64,000 bases of DNA. Source: Alteromonas profundi. Lineage in GTDB: Bacteria > Pseudomonadota > Gammaproteobacteria > Enterobacterales > Alteromonadaceae. The translations under genes and the position numbers were made by a program. This document shows positions 54,469 through 63,714 of the stretch, in pieces. The stretch is from assembly GCF_010500865.1 (NCBI RefSeq), contig NZ_JAAAWN010000014.1, positions 52,839 to 116,838 of the forward strand, in the 5' to 3' direction. The notes below the pieces were generated by a model, which saw only the letters and a list, made by a program, of their open reading frames with translations, had not been told where the DNA came from and made no database searches. Position 1 is the stretch's first letter, and the number at the start of each line of letters is the position of its first letter.

Positions 54469-56037
54469 ATGACTGACCAACAAACTGACGATAACAAATT
54501 GATTGCTGAGCGCCGTGCAAAATTGAGCGCTATTCGTGAGCAGTGCCGTGCAAACGGTTTCCCTAACAGCTTTCGTCGCGAAAACTATGCCGATGAACTA
54601 CAGGCTAAGTTCGGTGAATTTGATAAGGAAACTTTGCAAGAGCAGGGCAACAAGGTAAGCATTGCTGGCCGTATTATGGCAAAGCGTGGCCCTTTCATGC
54701 TACTTCAAGATATGACGGGTCGCATTCAAGCGTATGCTGACAAAGACACACAAAAAGCCCTTAAAGCCAAATATGGTGCATTGGATATCGGTGACATTAT
54801 TGGCGTAGCGGGAGACTTGCACAAGTCAGGTAAAGGCGACCTTTACGTAAATATGGAGCAATACGAGTTGCTAACCAAAGCACTTCGTCCGTTGCCAGAA
54901 AAATTCCACGGTTTGAGCGACCAAGAAACTAAGTATCGTCAACGTTACGTTGATTTGATCACCAGTGAGCAAACGCGCAAAACCTTTATGATCCGCAGCA
55001 AAATCGTTAACGGTATTCGCAACTACCTTACCGAGCGTGACTATCTAGAAGTAGAAACGCCAATGCTACAGGTTATTCCAGGCGGTGCGACGGCTAAGCC
55101 GTTCGTAACACACCACAACGCGCTAGATATCGACATGTACTTGCGTATCGCACCAGAGCTTTACCTTAAGCGATTGGTTGTAGGCGGATTTGAGCGTGTG
55201 TTCGAAATTAACCGTAACTTCCGTAACGAAGGTTTATCAACCCGCCATAACCCTGAGTTCACTATGCTTGAGTTCTATCAAGCGTATGCTGACTACAACG
55301 ATTTGATGAACCTAACGGAAGACATGCTGCGCACGTTAGCAGAAGATATTCTTGGTACCACCATTATTACCAATACAACTAAAGACGCCGACGGTAACAT
55401 AACCCGTGAAGTTGAATACGATTTCGGGAAGCCGTTTGACCGCTTAAGTATGGGCGAGGCTATTCTCAAGTATTGGCCAGAAGCGAATGAAGCTGCTATC
55501 CGAGACCCTGAAGCCAACCTTGACGCACTTAAAGCGATGGCAAAGCAGCTTCACATTAAAGAGCCTGAGGTTGACGGTATTTGGGGCGCAGGTAAATACT
55601 TGTGCGAAATTTTTGAAGCCACAGCCGAAGAGAAGCTTGAACAGCCTACGTTTATTACTGAATACCCGTGGGAAGTATCGCCTCTGGCTCGTCGTAATGA
55701 TAATAACCCGTTCATTACCGACCGCTTTGAATTTTTCGTAGGCGGTCGTGAATTAGCTAACGGCTTTAGCGAGCTTAACGACCCAGAAGACCAAGCTGAA
55801 CGTTTTGCTAAGCAGGTTGAAGAGAAAGACGCGGGCGATGACGAAGCCATGCACTTCGACGATGACTATATTCGTGCACTTGAGTACGGCCTACCGCCTA
55901 CGGCAGGTGAAGGTATTGGTATCGACCGTTTAGCTATGCTTTTTACTGATAGCTCTACCATTAAAGACGTTATTTTGTTTCCGCACATGAAGCCACAAGT
56001 ATCTAAAGATACGGCAGAAGGGGATAAAGGCGAGTAA
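54469..56037 (+). CDS. lysS: Lysyl-tRNA synthetase (class II)
   Basis: 522-residue class II LysRS. N-terminal OB fold (about 60-180, with [22 protein letters not shown]), motif 2 region [22 protein letters not shown] and motif 3 [12 protein letters not shown] near the C-terminus. Codon use is visibly optimised. Cotranscribed with prfB as in E. coli, and ended by a terminator that lies inside the convergent panE. Confidence 0.97.
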   Translation: MTDQQTDDNKLIAERRAKLSAIREQCRANGFPNSFRRENYADELQAKFGEFDKETLQEQGNKVSIAGRIMAKRGPFMLLQDMTGRIQAYADKDTQKALKAKYGALDIGDIIGVAGDLHKSGKGDLYVNMEQYELLTKALRPLPEKFHGLSDQETKYRQRYVDLITSEQTRKTFMIRSKIVNGIRNYLTERDYLEVETPMLQVIPGGATAKPFVTHHNALDIDMYLRIAPELYLKRLVVGGFERVFEINRNFRNEGLSTRHNPEFTMLEFYQAYADYNDLMNLTEDMLRTLAEDILGTTIITNTTKDADGNITREVEYDFGKPFDRLSMGEAILKYWPEANEAAIRDPEANLDALKAMAKQLHIKEPEVDGIWGAGKYLCEIFEATAEEKLEQPTFITEYPWEVSPLARRNDNNPFITDRFEFFVGGRELANGFSELNDPEDQAERFAKQVEEKDAGDDEAMHFDDDYIRALEYGLPPTAGEGIGIDRLAMLFTDSSTIKDVILFPHMKPQVSKDTAEGDKGE

Positions 56038-56055
56038 GTTAGCGTAGCAACGCCG

Positions 56056-57000
56056 CTATCCTATTATTTGCGATAGCGTTTTAACCTGCTCCACTAAAAG
56101 GGCATTAACGGCAACGTTAATGCCCTTTTTGTTTGCCATATTCACGATATAGCCATTTATTGCATCTATTTCTGTGGGGCGATTATAGTGAACATCTTGA
56201 TGCATACTTGAATAGTTCGCCCCAGTTTTAAGCGCGACTGACACTATTAATTCTTCAAGCTCTACGGGGTCAAAGTGATGTCCGCAGGTCTTGGCCACAG
56301 TTACGAACTCACGGCAAAGCGTATGGCGTAATGTAGCAAACTCATCCATTGCTATAGCACGATTAGGTACATTATGGATAGCCGTCAGGGGGTTTATTAC
56401 CATATTGACCGCCAATTTTCGCCATAGTGCCAACTCAATATTTCGCTCCCACGTTACGGGGGGCAATACCTGATCTAATAGTTGCACAGGTAACGGGGCA
56501 GCGCCTGAGTTAATTGGGCCAGACGGGGCAAAAGGTTCACCCGCCACACCTATTTGCATCCCGCCTTTACCCGTATAAATCACCGTATGGCTATCTTGCC
56601 TCATGGCGCCGTGACTTGTGGTAGCAAGCCATATGGGTTGATGCGAGGGGAGTAATTGCCTGGCAATTTCCTCGCCGCCCATACCGTTATGCATTAACAC
56701 CACTGGCGTTTTTTTATCTAAAAGGGGCGCCCAAGGCAGTAGCGCCTCGCGTATTTGATAAACTTTTAGCGGTACAATTAACACATCATTTTCACTCAAT
56801 TGCGGTTTCGTATCACGTATTGAATGAAGATGAATGCGTTCATTATCAGACCAATTAACATATTGTTTAAAGGCGGGGAGGTGGCGGGGATACATCACGT
56901 AATCAACATTATGTCGCGCAGCGGCAGCAGCTAGAAGGCTACCTATGGCGCCACTGCCGATAATATGTAAACAAGGAGAAAGTGCGCTATTGGTGATCAT
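56056..57000 (-). CDS. panE: 2-dehydropantoate 2-reductase
   Basis: 314-residue ketopantoate reductase. The NADPH-binding motif GSGAIGS is at 15-21, and the C-terminal catalytic-helix part has KLAVNMVINPLTAIHNV (catalytic lysine region). Reduces ketopantoate to pantoate for coenzyme A. Starts at ATG 57000, 9 bases after the RluA-type gene, so the Hpt-rluA-panE genes form one unit. The 3' end overlaps a terminator hairpin serving lysS. Confidence 0.92.
   Translation of the reverse strand: MITNSALSPCLHIIGSGAIGSLLAAAAARHNVDYVMYPRHLPAFKQYVNWSDNERIHLHSIRDTKPQLSENDVLIVPLKVYQIREALLPWAPLLDKKTPVVLMHNGMGGEEIARQLLPSHQPIWLATTSHGAMRQDSHTVIYTGKGGMQIGVAGEPFAPSGPINSGAAPLPVQLLDQVLPPVTWERNIELALWRKLAVNMVINPLTAIHNVPNRAIAMDEFATLRHTLCREFVTVAKTCGHHFDPVELEELIVSVALKTGANYSSMHQDVHYNRPTEIDAINGYIVNMANKKGINVAVNALLVEQVKTLSQIIG
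56096..56130 (+). terminator. lysS terminator embedded in panE
   Basis: AAAAGGGCATTAACG-GCAA-CGTTAATGCCCTTTT plus one more T: 15-bp perfect stem with a GCAA tetraloop, 58 bases after the lysS stop. It lies within the last 25 codons of panE on the other strand (encoding KGINVAVNALL). Confidence 0.92.
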
Positions 57001-57009
57001 GATAGCGAT

Positions 57010-57717
57010 TTAACGAATTAGTAGATGAGGCGCAACGCTTGGCCAGGGGAATGTCGTTGGCTCAGCTAGGCTAGTCACCCAAGAACGAATTTGCTCGTCA
57101 ACAAAAAACTCCCCGTCTAGGATGGGGGCGGTAACACTGATTGGGTTATGTGGCATAGGCAGTGTTAATGACCACGCATGAAGGTGAAGACGGTCTGCCG
57201 GCTTCCCCCCATATAACGAATCGCCAATAATAGCTGCGCCAACACTTTTAAGCGCTACCCGGATTTGGTGGGTCTTACCTGTGTAGGGTTTTACGATAAA
57301 GCCTCTTATACCGGGTTTGGCAGAATAGCTAAAAAATTGTGTAACCGCAGGGTTATACTTCTCCTTCAATAGCATAAATTGGCCCCCGCGGCGGTTTTTC
57401 ATATCGCCAATTATGCTGCCTTGTTTCTTCTTCGGCTTATCTGCGCTAAGCGCAAGATAAAACTTACTTACCGTTCGGCTTGCGAATGCTTCACCCACCA
57501 AAGCTGCAGTGCGCGCATCTTTTGCTAAACATAAGCAACCCGAGGTGCCAGTATCTAAACGATGACATAGATGAAGTTGCGGTATCCCGCATTGATGCTT
57601 AAGTAAGGTTACAATACCTTGATTGCCTACAGCGTCACTATCATGCATTGCTATCCCAGCAGGTTTATTGACGATAAGTAACTCGTCATCCTGATACAGT
57701 AAGGGAATGGCTAACAT
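57010..57717 (-). CDS. RluA-family RNA pseudouridine synthase
   Basis: 235-residue pseudouridine synthase. Catalytic motif HRLDTGTSG with D55, NKPAGIAMH at the N-terminus and GKTHQIRVALKSVG near the C-terminus. No S4 domain, so it belongs to the short TIGR01621/RluA-like group. Target RNA is unknown. The ATG directly abuts the stop of the Hpt gene. Confidence 0.92.
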   Translation of the reverse strand: MLAIPLLYQDDELLIVNKPAGIAMHDSDAVGNQGIVTLLKHQCGIPQLHLCHRLDTGTSGCLCLAKDARTAALVGEAFASRTVSKFYLALSADKPKKKQGSIIGDMKNRRGGQFMLLKEKYNPAVTQFFSYSAKPGIRGFIVKPYTGKTHQIRVALKSVGAAIIGDSLYGGKPADRLHLHAWSLTLPMPHNPISVTAPILDGEFFVDEQIRSWVTSLAEPTTFPWPSVAPHLLIR

Positions 57718-58278
57718 TTATACGCCATCAAGTAATTCAATGGCATGTTCGTAATCCAGTTCATCAACCGCATCTTCAAGAGATTGGCGGGTATGCTCAG
57801 ATAGCGCTAAGTTATCTAACCATTCGTCTAACCTGTCTTGGGCGATAAACTCACTCGCTTTAAGGGCGGCCATCATTTGTGATTTGGCCTGCATAGCGAG
57901 TGCATCATCTGCTTTTGGAGAAGCATTGCCCGTAGGTTCAGAAGATAAAGCCGCGATACTTACAAGCGTTTCCTCAAGAAGCGAAATAAAGTGGGGGTAA
58001 TCTTCGGGAAGCGTCTTTTCTGTTCTTACTGTGTTTTCTACTGACTTACTGGCGTGATGAAGGGCAAATAAGCCTAAGTTGCCGCTTACCCCTTTTAGGG
58101 TATGAAGAAGCGAGTAAGCCTTGTCAAACTCGCCCTGGCGCATAAGCGACTGTAAGTCATCGTTTAATGAGCGATATTCGTCTGAAAACTTATTCAGTAA
58201 GGTTAACAACAGTGTTCTATTACCACTTAGCTGAGACATTCCGAAGTCAATGTCTAAGACTGCTGCCGACTGATCCAT
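57718..58278 (-). CDS. Hpt-domain phosphotransfer protein
   Basis: 186 residues with one Hpt domain (about 10-110). The phosphorylatable histidine is H59 in LLHTLKGVSGNLGL. A second helical region (about 125-186) has no recognised motif. It passes phosphate between a hybrid kinase and a response regulator; no partner kinase is encoded nearby. First gene of the Hpt-rluA-panE unit. Confidence 0.88.
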   Translation of the reverse strand: MDQSAAVLDIDFGMSQLSGNRTLLLTLLNKFSDEYRSLNDDLQSLMRQGEFDKAYSLLHTLKGVSGNLGLFALHHASKSVENTVRTEKTLPEDYPHFISLLEETLVSIAALSSEPTGNASPKADDALAMQAKSQMMAALKASEFIAQDRLDEWLDNLALSEHTRQSLEDAVDELDYEHAIELLDGV

Positions 58279-58464
58279 GTGCGTTCCTTAAAGCTATGAT
58301 GTAACTTAGTCTATTTCAGAAATAAGTAAAATAAAACAATCATAGCAAGTCAACGCAAGTAAAGCGCTAAAAAGTCTGGTAATCTTCGATGAATTGTCGA
58401 GCGTAAAGACTTTTTGTCTAGGTGTGCTCAGCAGCACATTAGCGGTTATTAAGAAGGATTAAGC

Positions 58465-61317
58465 ATGTCAAAAATGCTGGTTACTCGTATTATCACAGCA
58501 ATTATTGTTCTAAGCGCAATGACATCATGTCAAAGATTAGAAACTGAAACGCCAAAGACTACCTCCGCGGTTTCCATAGATTATGAAAAGTACACATTAA
58601 GTAATGGTCTAACGGTAATCTTGCACGAAGACCACTCAGATCCGCTAGTGCATGTAGATGTTACCTATCATGTAGGCTCAGCACGTGAAGAGGTCGGAAA
58701 GTCAGGTTTTGCTCATTTCTTCGAGCATATGATGTTTCAAGGATCGCAGCATGTGGCCGATGAGCAGCACTTCAAGGTTATTACCGAGGCTGGCGGCAGC
58801 TTAAATGGGTCTACGAATACCGATCGCACAAACTATTATGAAACTGTACCGGCCAATCAACTAGAAAAAGTTCTTTGGTTAGAGGCTGATCGTATGGGGT
58901 TTCTTTTAGAAGCGGTAGATCAAACCAAGTTTGAGAATCAACGGGAAACCGTTAAGAACGAACGCGCTCAGCGCGTAGATAATCAGCCCTATGGCCTAAG
59001 ACACGAGTTAAATGCAGAAGCACTGTATCCAGAAGGACACCCATACTCGTGGATGACAATTGGCTATGTTGAAGATTTAGATAGAGTGAATGTTGGCGAC
59101 CTGAAGGCGTTTTTTAAGCGCTGGTATGGCCCTAATAACGCCGTACTCACCATTGGTGGTGATATTGATATTGAGCGTACAAAAGCGTGGATAGAAAAAT
59201 ACTTCGGTGATATTGAACGAGGTCCAGAGGTAGAAGAGCCCGAGCCCCAACCGGTTACGTTAGAACAAACCCGATATATGACGTTAGAAGATAACGTGCA
59301 TTTACCTCTTTTACAGATAACCTTTCCGACCGTGTATGCTAGACACCCAGATGAAGCCCCTCTCGATGTTCTTTCTGACATTTTAGGGGGGGGAAAAGCC
59401 TCGTTGTTTTATAAAAATTTGGTAAAAGAAGGTATGGCGGTTCAAGCAGTAGTTTCCCACCCTTGTCGTGAACTCGCCTGCGAATTCCAATTGCTTGCCC
59501 TTGCAAACCCTGCAAAAGTAACGTCACTTAAAAAATTAAAAGCGGTGATGGATGCAACCTTGGCAGAATTTGAAACACGGGGCGTAACTGCGGATGACCT
59601 AGCACGCACTAAGGGCAGTATTGAAGCATCAACGGTATTTGGCCTGCAAAGTGTAGCAGGTAAAGTTACCACGTTAGCCAGTAACGAAACCTTCCATCAA
59701 CAACCAGACTTAGTCGCACAAGATATCGCTCGCTACAATGCGGTTACCGCCGACGATGTTATGCGCGTTTATCGAAAGTATGTAAAAGATGCGCATAGCG
59801 TAGTGTTAAGTGTGGTCCCCAATGGACAGCCACAGTTAGCCGTCCACAAACCCACGTTTGAACGTCCCACTCGCCACATTCCCGATACCAGCGAAACTGA
59901 GCTGGCGAGCCAATTTAGTGACTTCTCATCGCCAGTCTCAAGTTTTGATAGAAACATAACCCCAAGCGCCGGTGAACCGCCTGTGGTACTTGTCCCTGAC
60001 TTCTGGGAACGTAGTTTAGAAAATGGCATCAACGTACTTGGCGTAACTATGGATGAGACACCCACAGTTACTATGACTATCAGCATGGATGGCGGCATGC
60101 TGTTAGATCCTAAAGGCAAAGAAGGGTTGGCATACCTTACTGCGCTAATGATGAATGAAACTACCGAGCGATACACCAATGAAGATATGGCCAACGAACT
60201 GGCAAAATTAGGCAGCTCGATACGATTTAGTGCAACCGGAAGATACTCTCAAATATATGTGTCTTCACTAACCAAGAATATTGAACCAACCTTGGCATTA
60301 TTAAACGAAAAACTGTTTAGTCCTGCGTTTTTACCTGCTGATTTTGAGCGGATGAAAGAACGGGTATTGCAGGGTTTGCAGCAGCAAGCTAAAACGCCAT
60401 CAAGCTTGGCACGAAGAGCAAGAGATTTAATATTGTTCGGGGATGAAAACCGCATCAGTAAACCGGATGAGGGTACCATAGCGTCGGTACGCAATATTAG
60501 CCTAGAAGATGTAAAACAGTTTTACAAACAATACTATTCACCAGCAAAAGCCACTGCTGTTATCGTAGGCAACCTTCCTTCTGAACGAGCAATAAAAGCG
60601 CTCACATTCATTGGGGAATGGCAGGGTAAAGAATATGAATTTGCTGATTATCAAGCGTTTCCTAAGTATCAGCAAAATCAGATATTCCTCGTGGACAGCC
60701 CGGCTGCAGTGCAGTCTGTAGTGTACGTGGTTCAGCGGGCGCTTCCTTACGATGCCACCGGTGAATACTTTAAAACGCGACTGATGAATTTCCCGCTAGG
60801 TGGTGGTTTTAATAGCCGGATTAACTTGAATTTACGTGAAGATAAGGGCATTACTTACGGCGCGAATAGCGCGTTTTTGGGTGGCAAAACAATAGGTTGG
60901 TTTGAGGTTAGCACTGATTTAACCGCCTCTGAAACGGCTGTGGGGATAAATGAAATTTTTAATGAAATAGCGAATTATGTAGACCATGGGCCTACGGAAG
61001 ATGAGTTGCGATTTATGCGAAACGCCTTCACTTTAAGCGACGCATTAGAATTTGAGACACCCACAAGCAAAGCAAGGTTTTTACGGCAATTACAAAACTT
61101 TGACCTGCCTAAGGATTATCGAAGTGAACAAATTCGCATTATTCGCGATATCTCTAAGCAAGAAGTGCATAATCTCGCGAGACAGTATCTTTCACAAAAT
61201 ACAATGCAAGTTATTGTTGTAGGTGATAAAGCCACTGTACTACCTCAGTTAACCTCACTCGATATGCCGATTATTGAATTATCGGTAGAGGAAAACACCA
61301 GAGAAACGGTACACTAG
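58465..61317 (+). CDS. M16-family zinc metallopeptidase (lipoprotein)
   Basis: 950 residues. Lipoprotein-type signal (lipobox MTSC, cysteine at about 22), two M16 repeats. The inverted zinc motif HFFEH is in the first repeat (about 84-88) with the third ligand glutamate downstream (ENQRETVKNERAQR); the second repeat (about 510-940) lacks HxxEH, as usual. It degrades peptides in the periplasm. The gene ends before a hairpin that precedes gshA. Confidence 0.92.
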   Translation: MSKMLVTRIITAIIVLSAMTSCQRLETETPKTTSAVSIDYEKYTLSNGLTVILHEDHSDPLVHVDVTYHVGSAREEVGKSGFAHFFEHMMFQGSQHVADEQHFKVITEAGGSLNGSTNTDRTNYYETVPANQLEKVLWLEADRMGFLLEAVDQTKFENQRETVKNERAQRVDNQPYGLRHELNAEALYPEGHPYSWMTIGYVEDLDRVNVGDLKAFFKRWYGPNNAVLTIGGDIDIERTKAWIEKYFGDIERGPEVEEPEPQPVTLEQTRYMTLEDNVHLPLLQITFPTVYARHPDEAPLDVLSDILGGGKASLFYKNLVKEGMAVQAVVSHPCRELACEFQLLALANPAKVTSLKKLKAVMDATLAEFETRGVTADDLARTKGSIEASTVFGLQSVAGKVTTLASNETFHQQPDLVAQDIARYNAVTADDVMRVYRKYVKDAHSVVLSVVPNGQPQLAVHKPTFERPTRHIPDTSETELASQFSDFSSPVSSFDRNITPSAGEPPVVLVPDFWERSLENGINVLGVTMDETPTVTMTISMDGGMLLDPKGKEGLAYLTALMMNETTERYTNEDMANELAKLGSSIRFSATGRYSQIYVSSLTKNIEPTLALLNEKLFSPAFLPADFERMKERVLQGLQQQAKTPSSLARRARDLILFGDENRISKPDEGTIASVRNISLEDVKQFYKQYYSPAKATAVIVGNLPSERAIKALTFIGEWQGKEYEFADYQAFPKYQQNQIFLVDSPAAVQSVVYVVQRALPYDATGEYFKTRLMNFPLGGGFNSRINLNLREDKGITYGANSAFLGGKTIGWFEVSTDLTASETAVGINEIFNEIANYVDHGPTEDELRFMRNAFTLSDALEFETPTSKARFLRQLQNFDLPKDYRSEQIRIIRDISKQEVHNLARQYLSQNTMQVIVVGDKATVLPQLTSLDMPIIELSVEENTRETVH

Positions 61318-61364
61318 TGCTTGTGCCGAGGTTGAAATAAAGGTTTCGACTTGAATTTAATTTG

Positions 61365-61389
61365 TTGTTCCCCATAACGAGGGGAACAA
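61365..61389 (+). terminator. Hairpin in the gshA leader
   Basis: TTGTTCCCC-ATAACGA-GGGGAACAA, a 9-bp stem, 48 bases after the peptidase stop and 21 bases before the gshA start. A short TTAC follows, so it is a weak terminator or a translational control structure. Confidence 0.55.
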
Positions 61390-61409
61390 TTACTTCATGG
61401 ACATGAACA

Positions 61410-63008
61410 TTGACTGTAGATTCAACATGTTTCAATGAGCGCTTATCAGCGCTTCAAACACCAGCGTTTTTATCCGCATTAACGCAGATTAAACGTGGTG
61501 TAGAGCGTGAAGCGCTCAGAATTAAGCCTAGCGGGGCGCTATCCCAATCTCCTCACCCCAAGGCGTTAGGCGCTGCATTGACGCACGATACAATAACTAC
61601 CGACTTTTCTGAGTCTTTGCTTGAATTTATTACGCCTCCTGAGAGTAAAACGTCGACGACTATCGAACAACTACAGGACATCCACCGCTATGTTATTGAC
61701 AATATAGGGGATGAACAAATATGGCCGCTAAGTATGCCCTGCTTTATAGAGGACGAGGCGCATATTCCTATTGCTTATTTTGGCGAGTCGAACGTAGGGA
61801 AGATGAAGCGCGTTTACCGTATAGGGCTTAAGAACCGCTACGGAAGTATGATGCAGGCCATCGCCGGGGTGCACTTTAATTTTTCACTTCCTGATACGTT
61901 TTGGAAGTTGTGGGCGGACTTAAATGGCGAAACCTATAGTCAAGATCAAACATCAAAAGACTACTTTTCCCTGATTAGGAATTATCGACGTTTTTGTTGG
62001 TTAATTCCCTTTTTGTACGGTGCGTCGCCAGCGTTGTGCGGCTCGTTTTTAAAAGGCAAAGAGCATGCGTTGCCTTTTAAAAAGGTAGGTAAGGGCACGT
62101 ATTATATGCCCTATGCCACCTCATTACGAATGAGTGATTTAGGTTATACCAGTGCTGAGCAATCATCATTGAAAATTTGCTACAACCAACTGGATAACTA
62201 TGTCAGGCTGCTTCGTGAAGCTATGGAAACGCCGTCTACTCGCTTCAGTCAGTTTGCTGCGGGGGAAGAGGGAAATTACCAGCAACTCAGTAGAAATATA
62301 CTTCAAATTGAGAACGAGCTTTATTCACCAATCCGGCCTAAGCAACCAACACAGTCTACAGAGAAGCCCACAGACGCATTGGTAAAGCGTGGAATAAACT
62401 ACATTGAAGTACGCGCTTTAGATGTTAATCCTTATTCAGCTGTGGGAATTAGTCAAACTCAGTTTGATTTTCTCGATGTATTTTTATTAACGTGTTTGCT
62501 GATGCCGAGCGCAGAGCTTGATGAAGTTCAGCTAAATGAAGCGAAAGACAACATGAACCGCGTTGTATTGGAAGGCAGAAAACCAGACTTAATGCTTAAC
62601 TGTGGTCAGCAAGAGATATCGATGGCCCAGTGGTGTGAAACGTTGTTTGAACAATTTAAACAGGTAGCAGCAGTGCTAGATAAAGCCCATGATACTACCC
62701 GTTATGTAGATGCGGTATCGAGCGAGTGGGAAAAGGTAATTGACCCTGCAAAGGCGCCATCAGGACAGCTACTTAACGAATTGATTGTGAATGATAAAGA
62801 CAACGGAATATTTGGGTTAGAATTGGCTGAGCAATACCAAGCTAGTATGAAGGCATTCAATTATGTTCATACTGATGCAGAGGGGTTCGAGAAAGCAGCT
62901 GAACAATCGCTAAAAGCGCAAGCAGACGTTGAGCAAGCCGACTCCGTGGACTTTGATAGTTTTATCAAAAGCTATTTCAACGAACCGCCAGCTAAAAAAA
63001 ATGCCTGA
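61410..63008 (+). CDS. gshA: Glutamate-cysteine ligase
   Basis: 532-residue proteobacterial GshA, first step of glutathione synthesis. Motifs: GVEREALRI and TDFSESLLEFITPP near the N-terminus, and AIAGVHFNFSLPD. It starts with TTG at 61410; nearby ATGs (61397, 61403) are out of frame, and E. coli gshA also uses TTG, which keeps expression low. A hairpin lies just upstream. Confidence 0.94.
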   Translation: MTVDSTCFNERLSALQTPAFLSALTQIKRGVEREALRIKPSGALSQSPHPKALGAALTHDTITTDFSESLLEFITPPESKTSTTIEQLQDIHRYVIDNIGDEQIWPLSMPCFIEDEAHIPIAYFGESNVGKMKRVYRIGLKNRYGSMMQAIAGVHFNFSLPDTFWKLWADLNGETYSQDQTSKDYFSLIRNYRRFCWLIPFLYGASPALCGSFLKGKEHALPFKKVGKGTYYMPYATSLRMSDLGYTSAEQSSLKICYNQLDNYVRLLREAMETPSTRFSQFAAGEEGNYQQLSRNILQIENELYSPIRPKQPTQSTEKPTDALVKRGINYIEVRALDVNPYSAVGISQTQFDFLDVFLLTCLLMPSAELDEVQLNEAKDNMNRVVLEGRKPDLMLNCGQQEISMAQWCETLFEQFKQVAAVLDKAHDTTRYVDAVSSEWEKVIDPAKAPSGQLLNELIVNDKDNGIFGLELAEQYQASMKAFNYVHTDAEGFEKAAEQSLKAQADVEQADSVDFDSFIKSYFNEPPAKKNA

Positions 63009-63023
63009 CAAATATCAGGCATT
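63000..63023 (-). terminator. Minus-strand-oriented terminator at the end of gshA
   Basis: AATGCCTGA-CAAATA-TCAGGCATT overlaps the gshA stop. Read on the minus strand the stem is followed by seven T residues, whereas on the plus strand only ATTAAAAGG follows. Confidence 0.6.
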
Positions 63024-63075
63024 AAAAGGTTCCAGGGAAACACACATTTTGCTAGAACATTAATTAAGACAAGTT

Positions 63076-63714
63076 ATGTATCAAAAGTTCAGAAAATGGG
63101 TAATTTTTTTTAGTTCGTTAGTCGTTGCTTTTCCGCTACTTATCGCCGGATGTTCAACAACGCCGCCGAAAGATAGCAGTAACCTTTGCGAAATTTTTTA
63201 CGAAAAAGACGATTGGTACGACGCCGCCGCTGATGCAAGAGATCAGTGGGGGGTACCTATCCACGTGCCAATGGCAATGATGTATCAAGAAAGCTCATTT
63301 CGGCATGACGCATTACCCCCCAGAGACTATGTATTCTTCGGATTAGTACCGTGGGGCCGCGTGAGCTCAGCATACGGTTATTCACAAGCCAAGACACCCA
63401 CTTGGCAAGACTATATTCGTGAAACGGGCAATAGTGGCGCAGATAGAGACGACTTTGATGATGCAATAGACTTTATGGGGTGGTTTATTTATAAATCTCA
63501 AAAGGTTAACGGCGTTTCAAAATGGGACGCTTACGCGCAGTATTTGAATTACCATGAAGGTTGGGGAGGCTATAAACGTAGAAGTTATGATAGAAAGCCC
63601 TGGTTGAAAAAGGTAGCGGCAAGAGTAAAAGCGCGTTCTTTACGCTACGCTACACAACTTAAAACCTGTGAGGAAGACCTGCAGAAAGGCTGGTTTATGA
63701 AGCTATTTAGCTAG
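63076..63714 (+). CDS. Lytic-transglycosylase-like lipoprotein
   Basis: 212-residue lipoprotein (lipobox IAGC, cysteine at about 26) with a transglycosylase SLT-type fold. The catalytic glutamate is in MYQESSFRHDA (about 71), followed by GYSQAKTPTWQDY and NYHEGWGGY. It cleaves peptidoglycan glycan strands. Start at ATG 63076, 67 bases after gshA. Confidence 0.88.
   Translation: MYQKFRKWVIFFSSLVVAFPLLIAGCSTTPPKDSSNLCEIFYEKDDWYDAAADARDQWGVPIHVPMAMMYQESSFRHDALPPRDYVFFGLVPWGRVSSAYGYSQAKTPTWQDYIRETGNSGADRDDFDDAIDFMGWFIYKSQKVNGVSKWDAYAQYLNYHEGWGGYKRRSYDRKPWLKKVAARVKARSLRYATQLKTCEEDLQKGWFMKLFS

Noticed and set aside
60055..60067. GACACCCAC in the M16 peptidase gene (also near 61053 and 63395)
   Set aside because: Single copies encoding ordinary TPT/TPTW residues in conserved protein context; not clustered, so not counted as the repeat.
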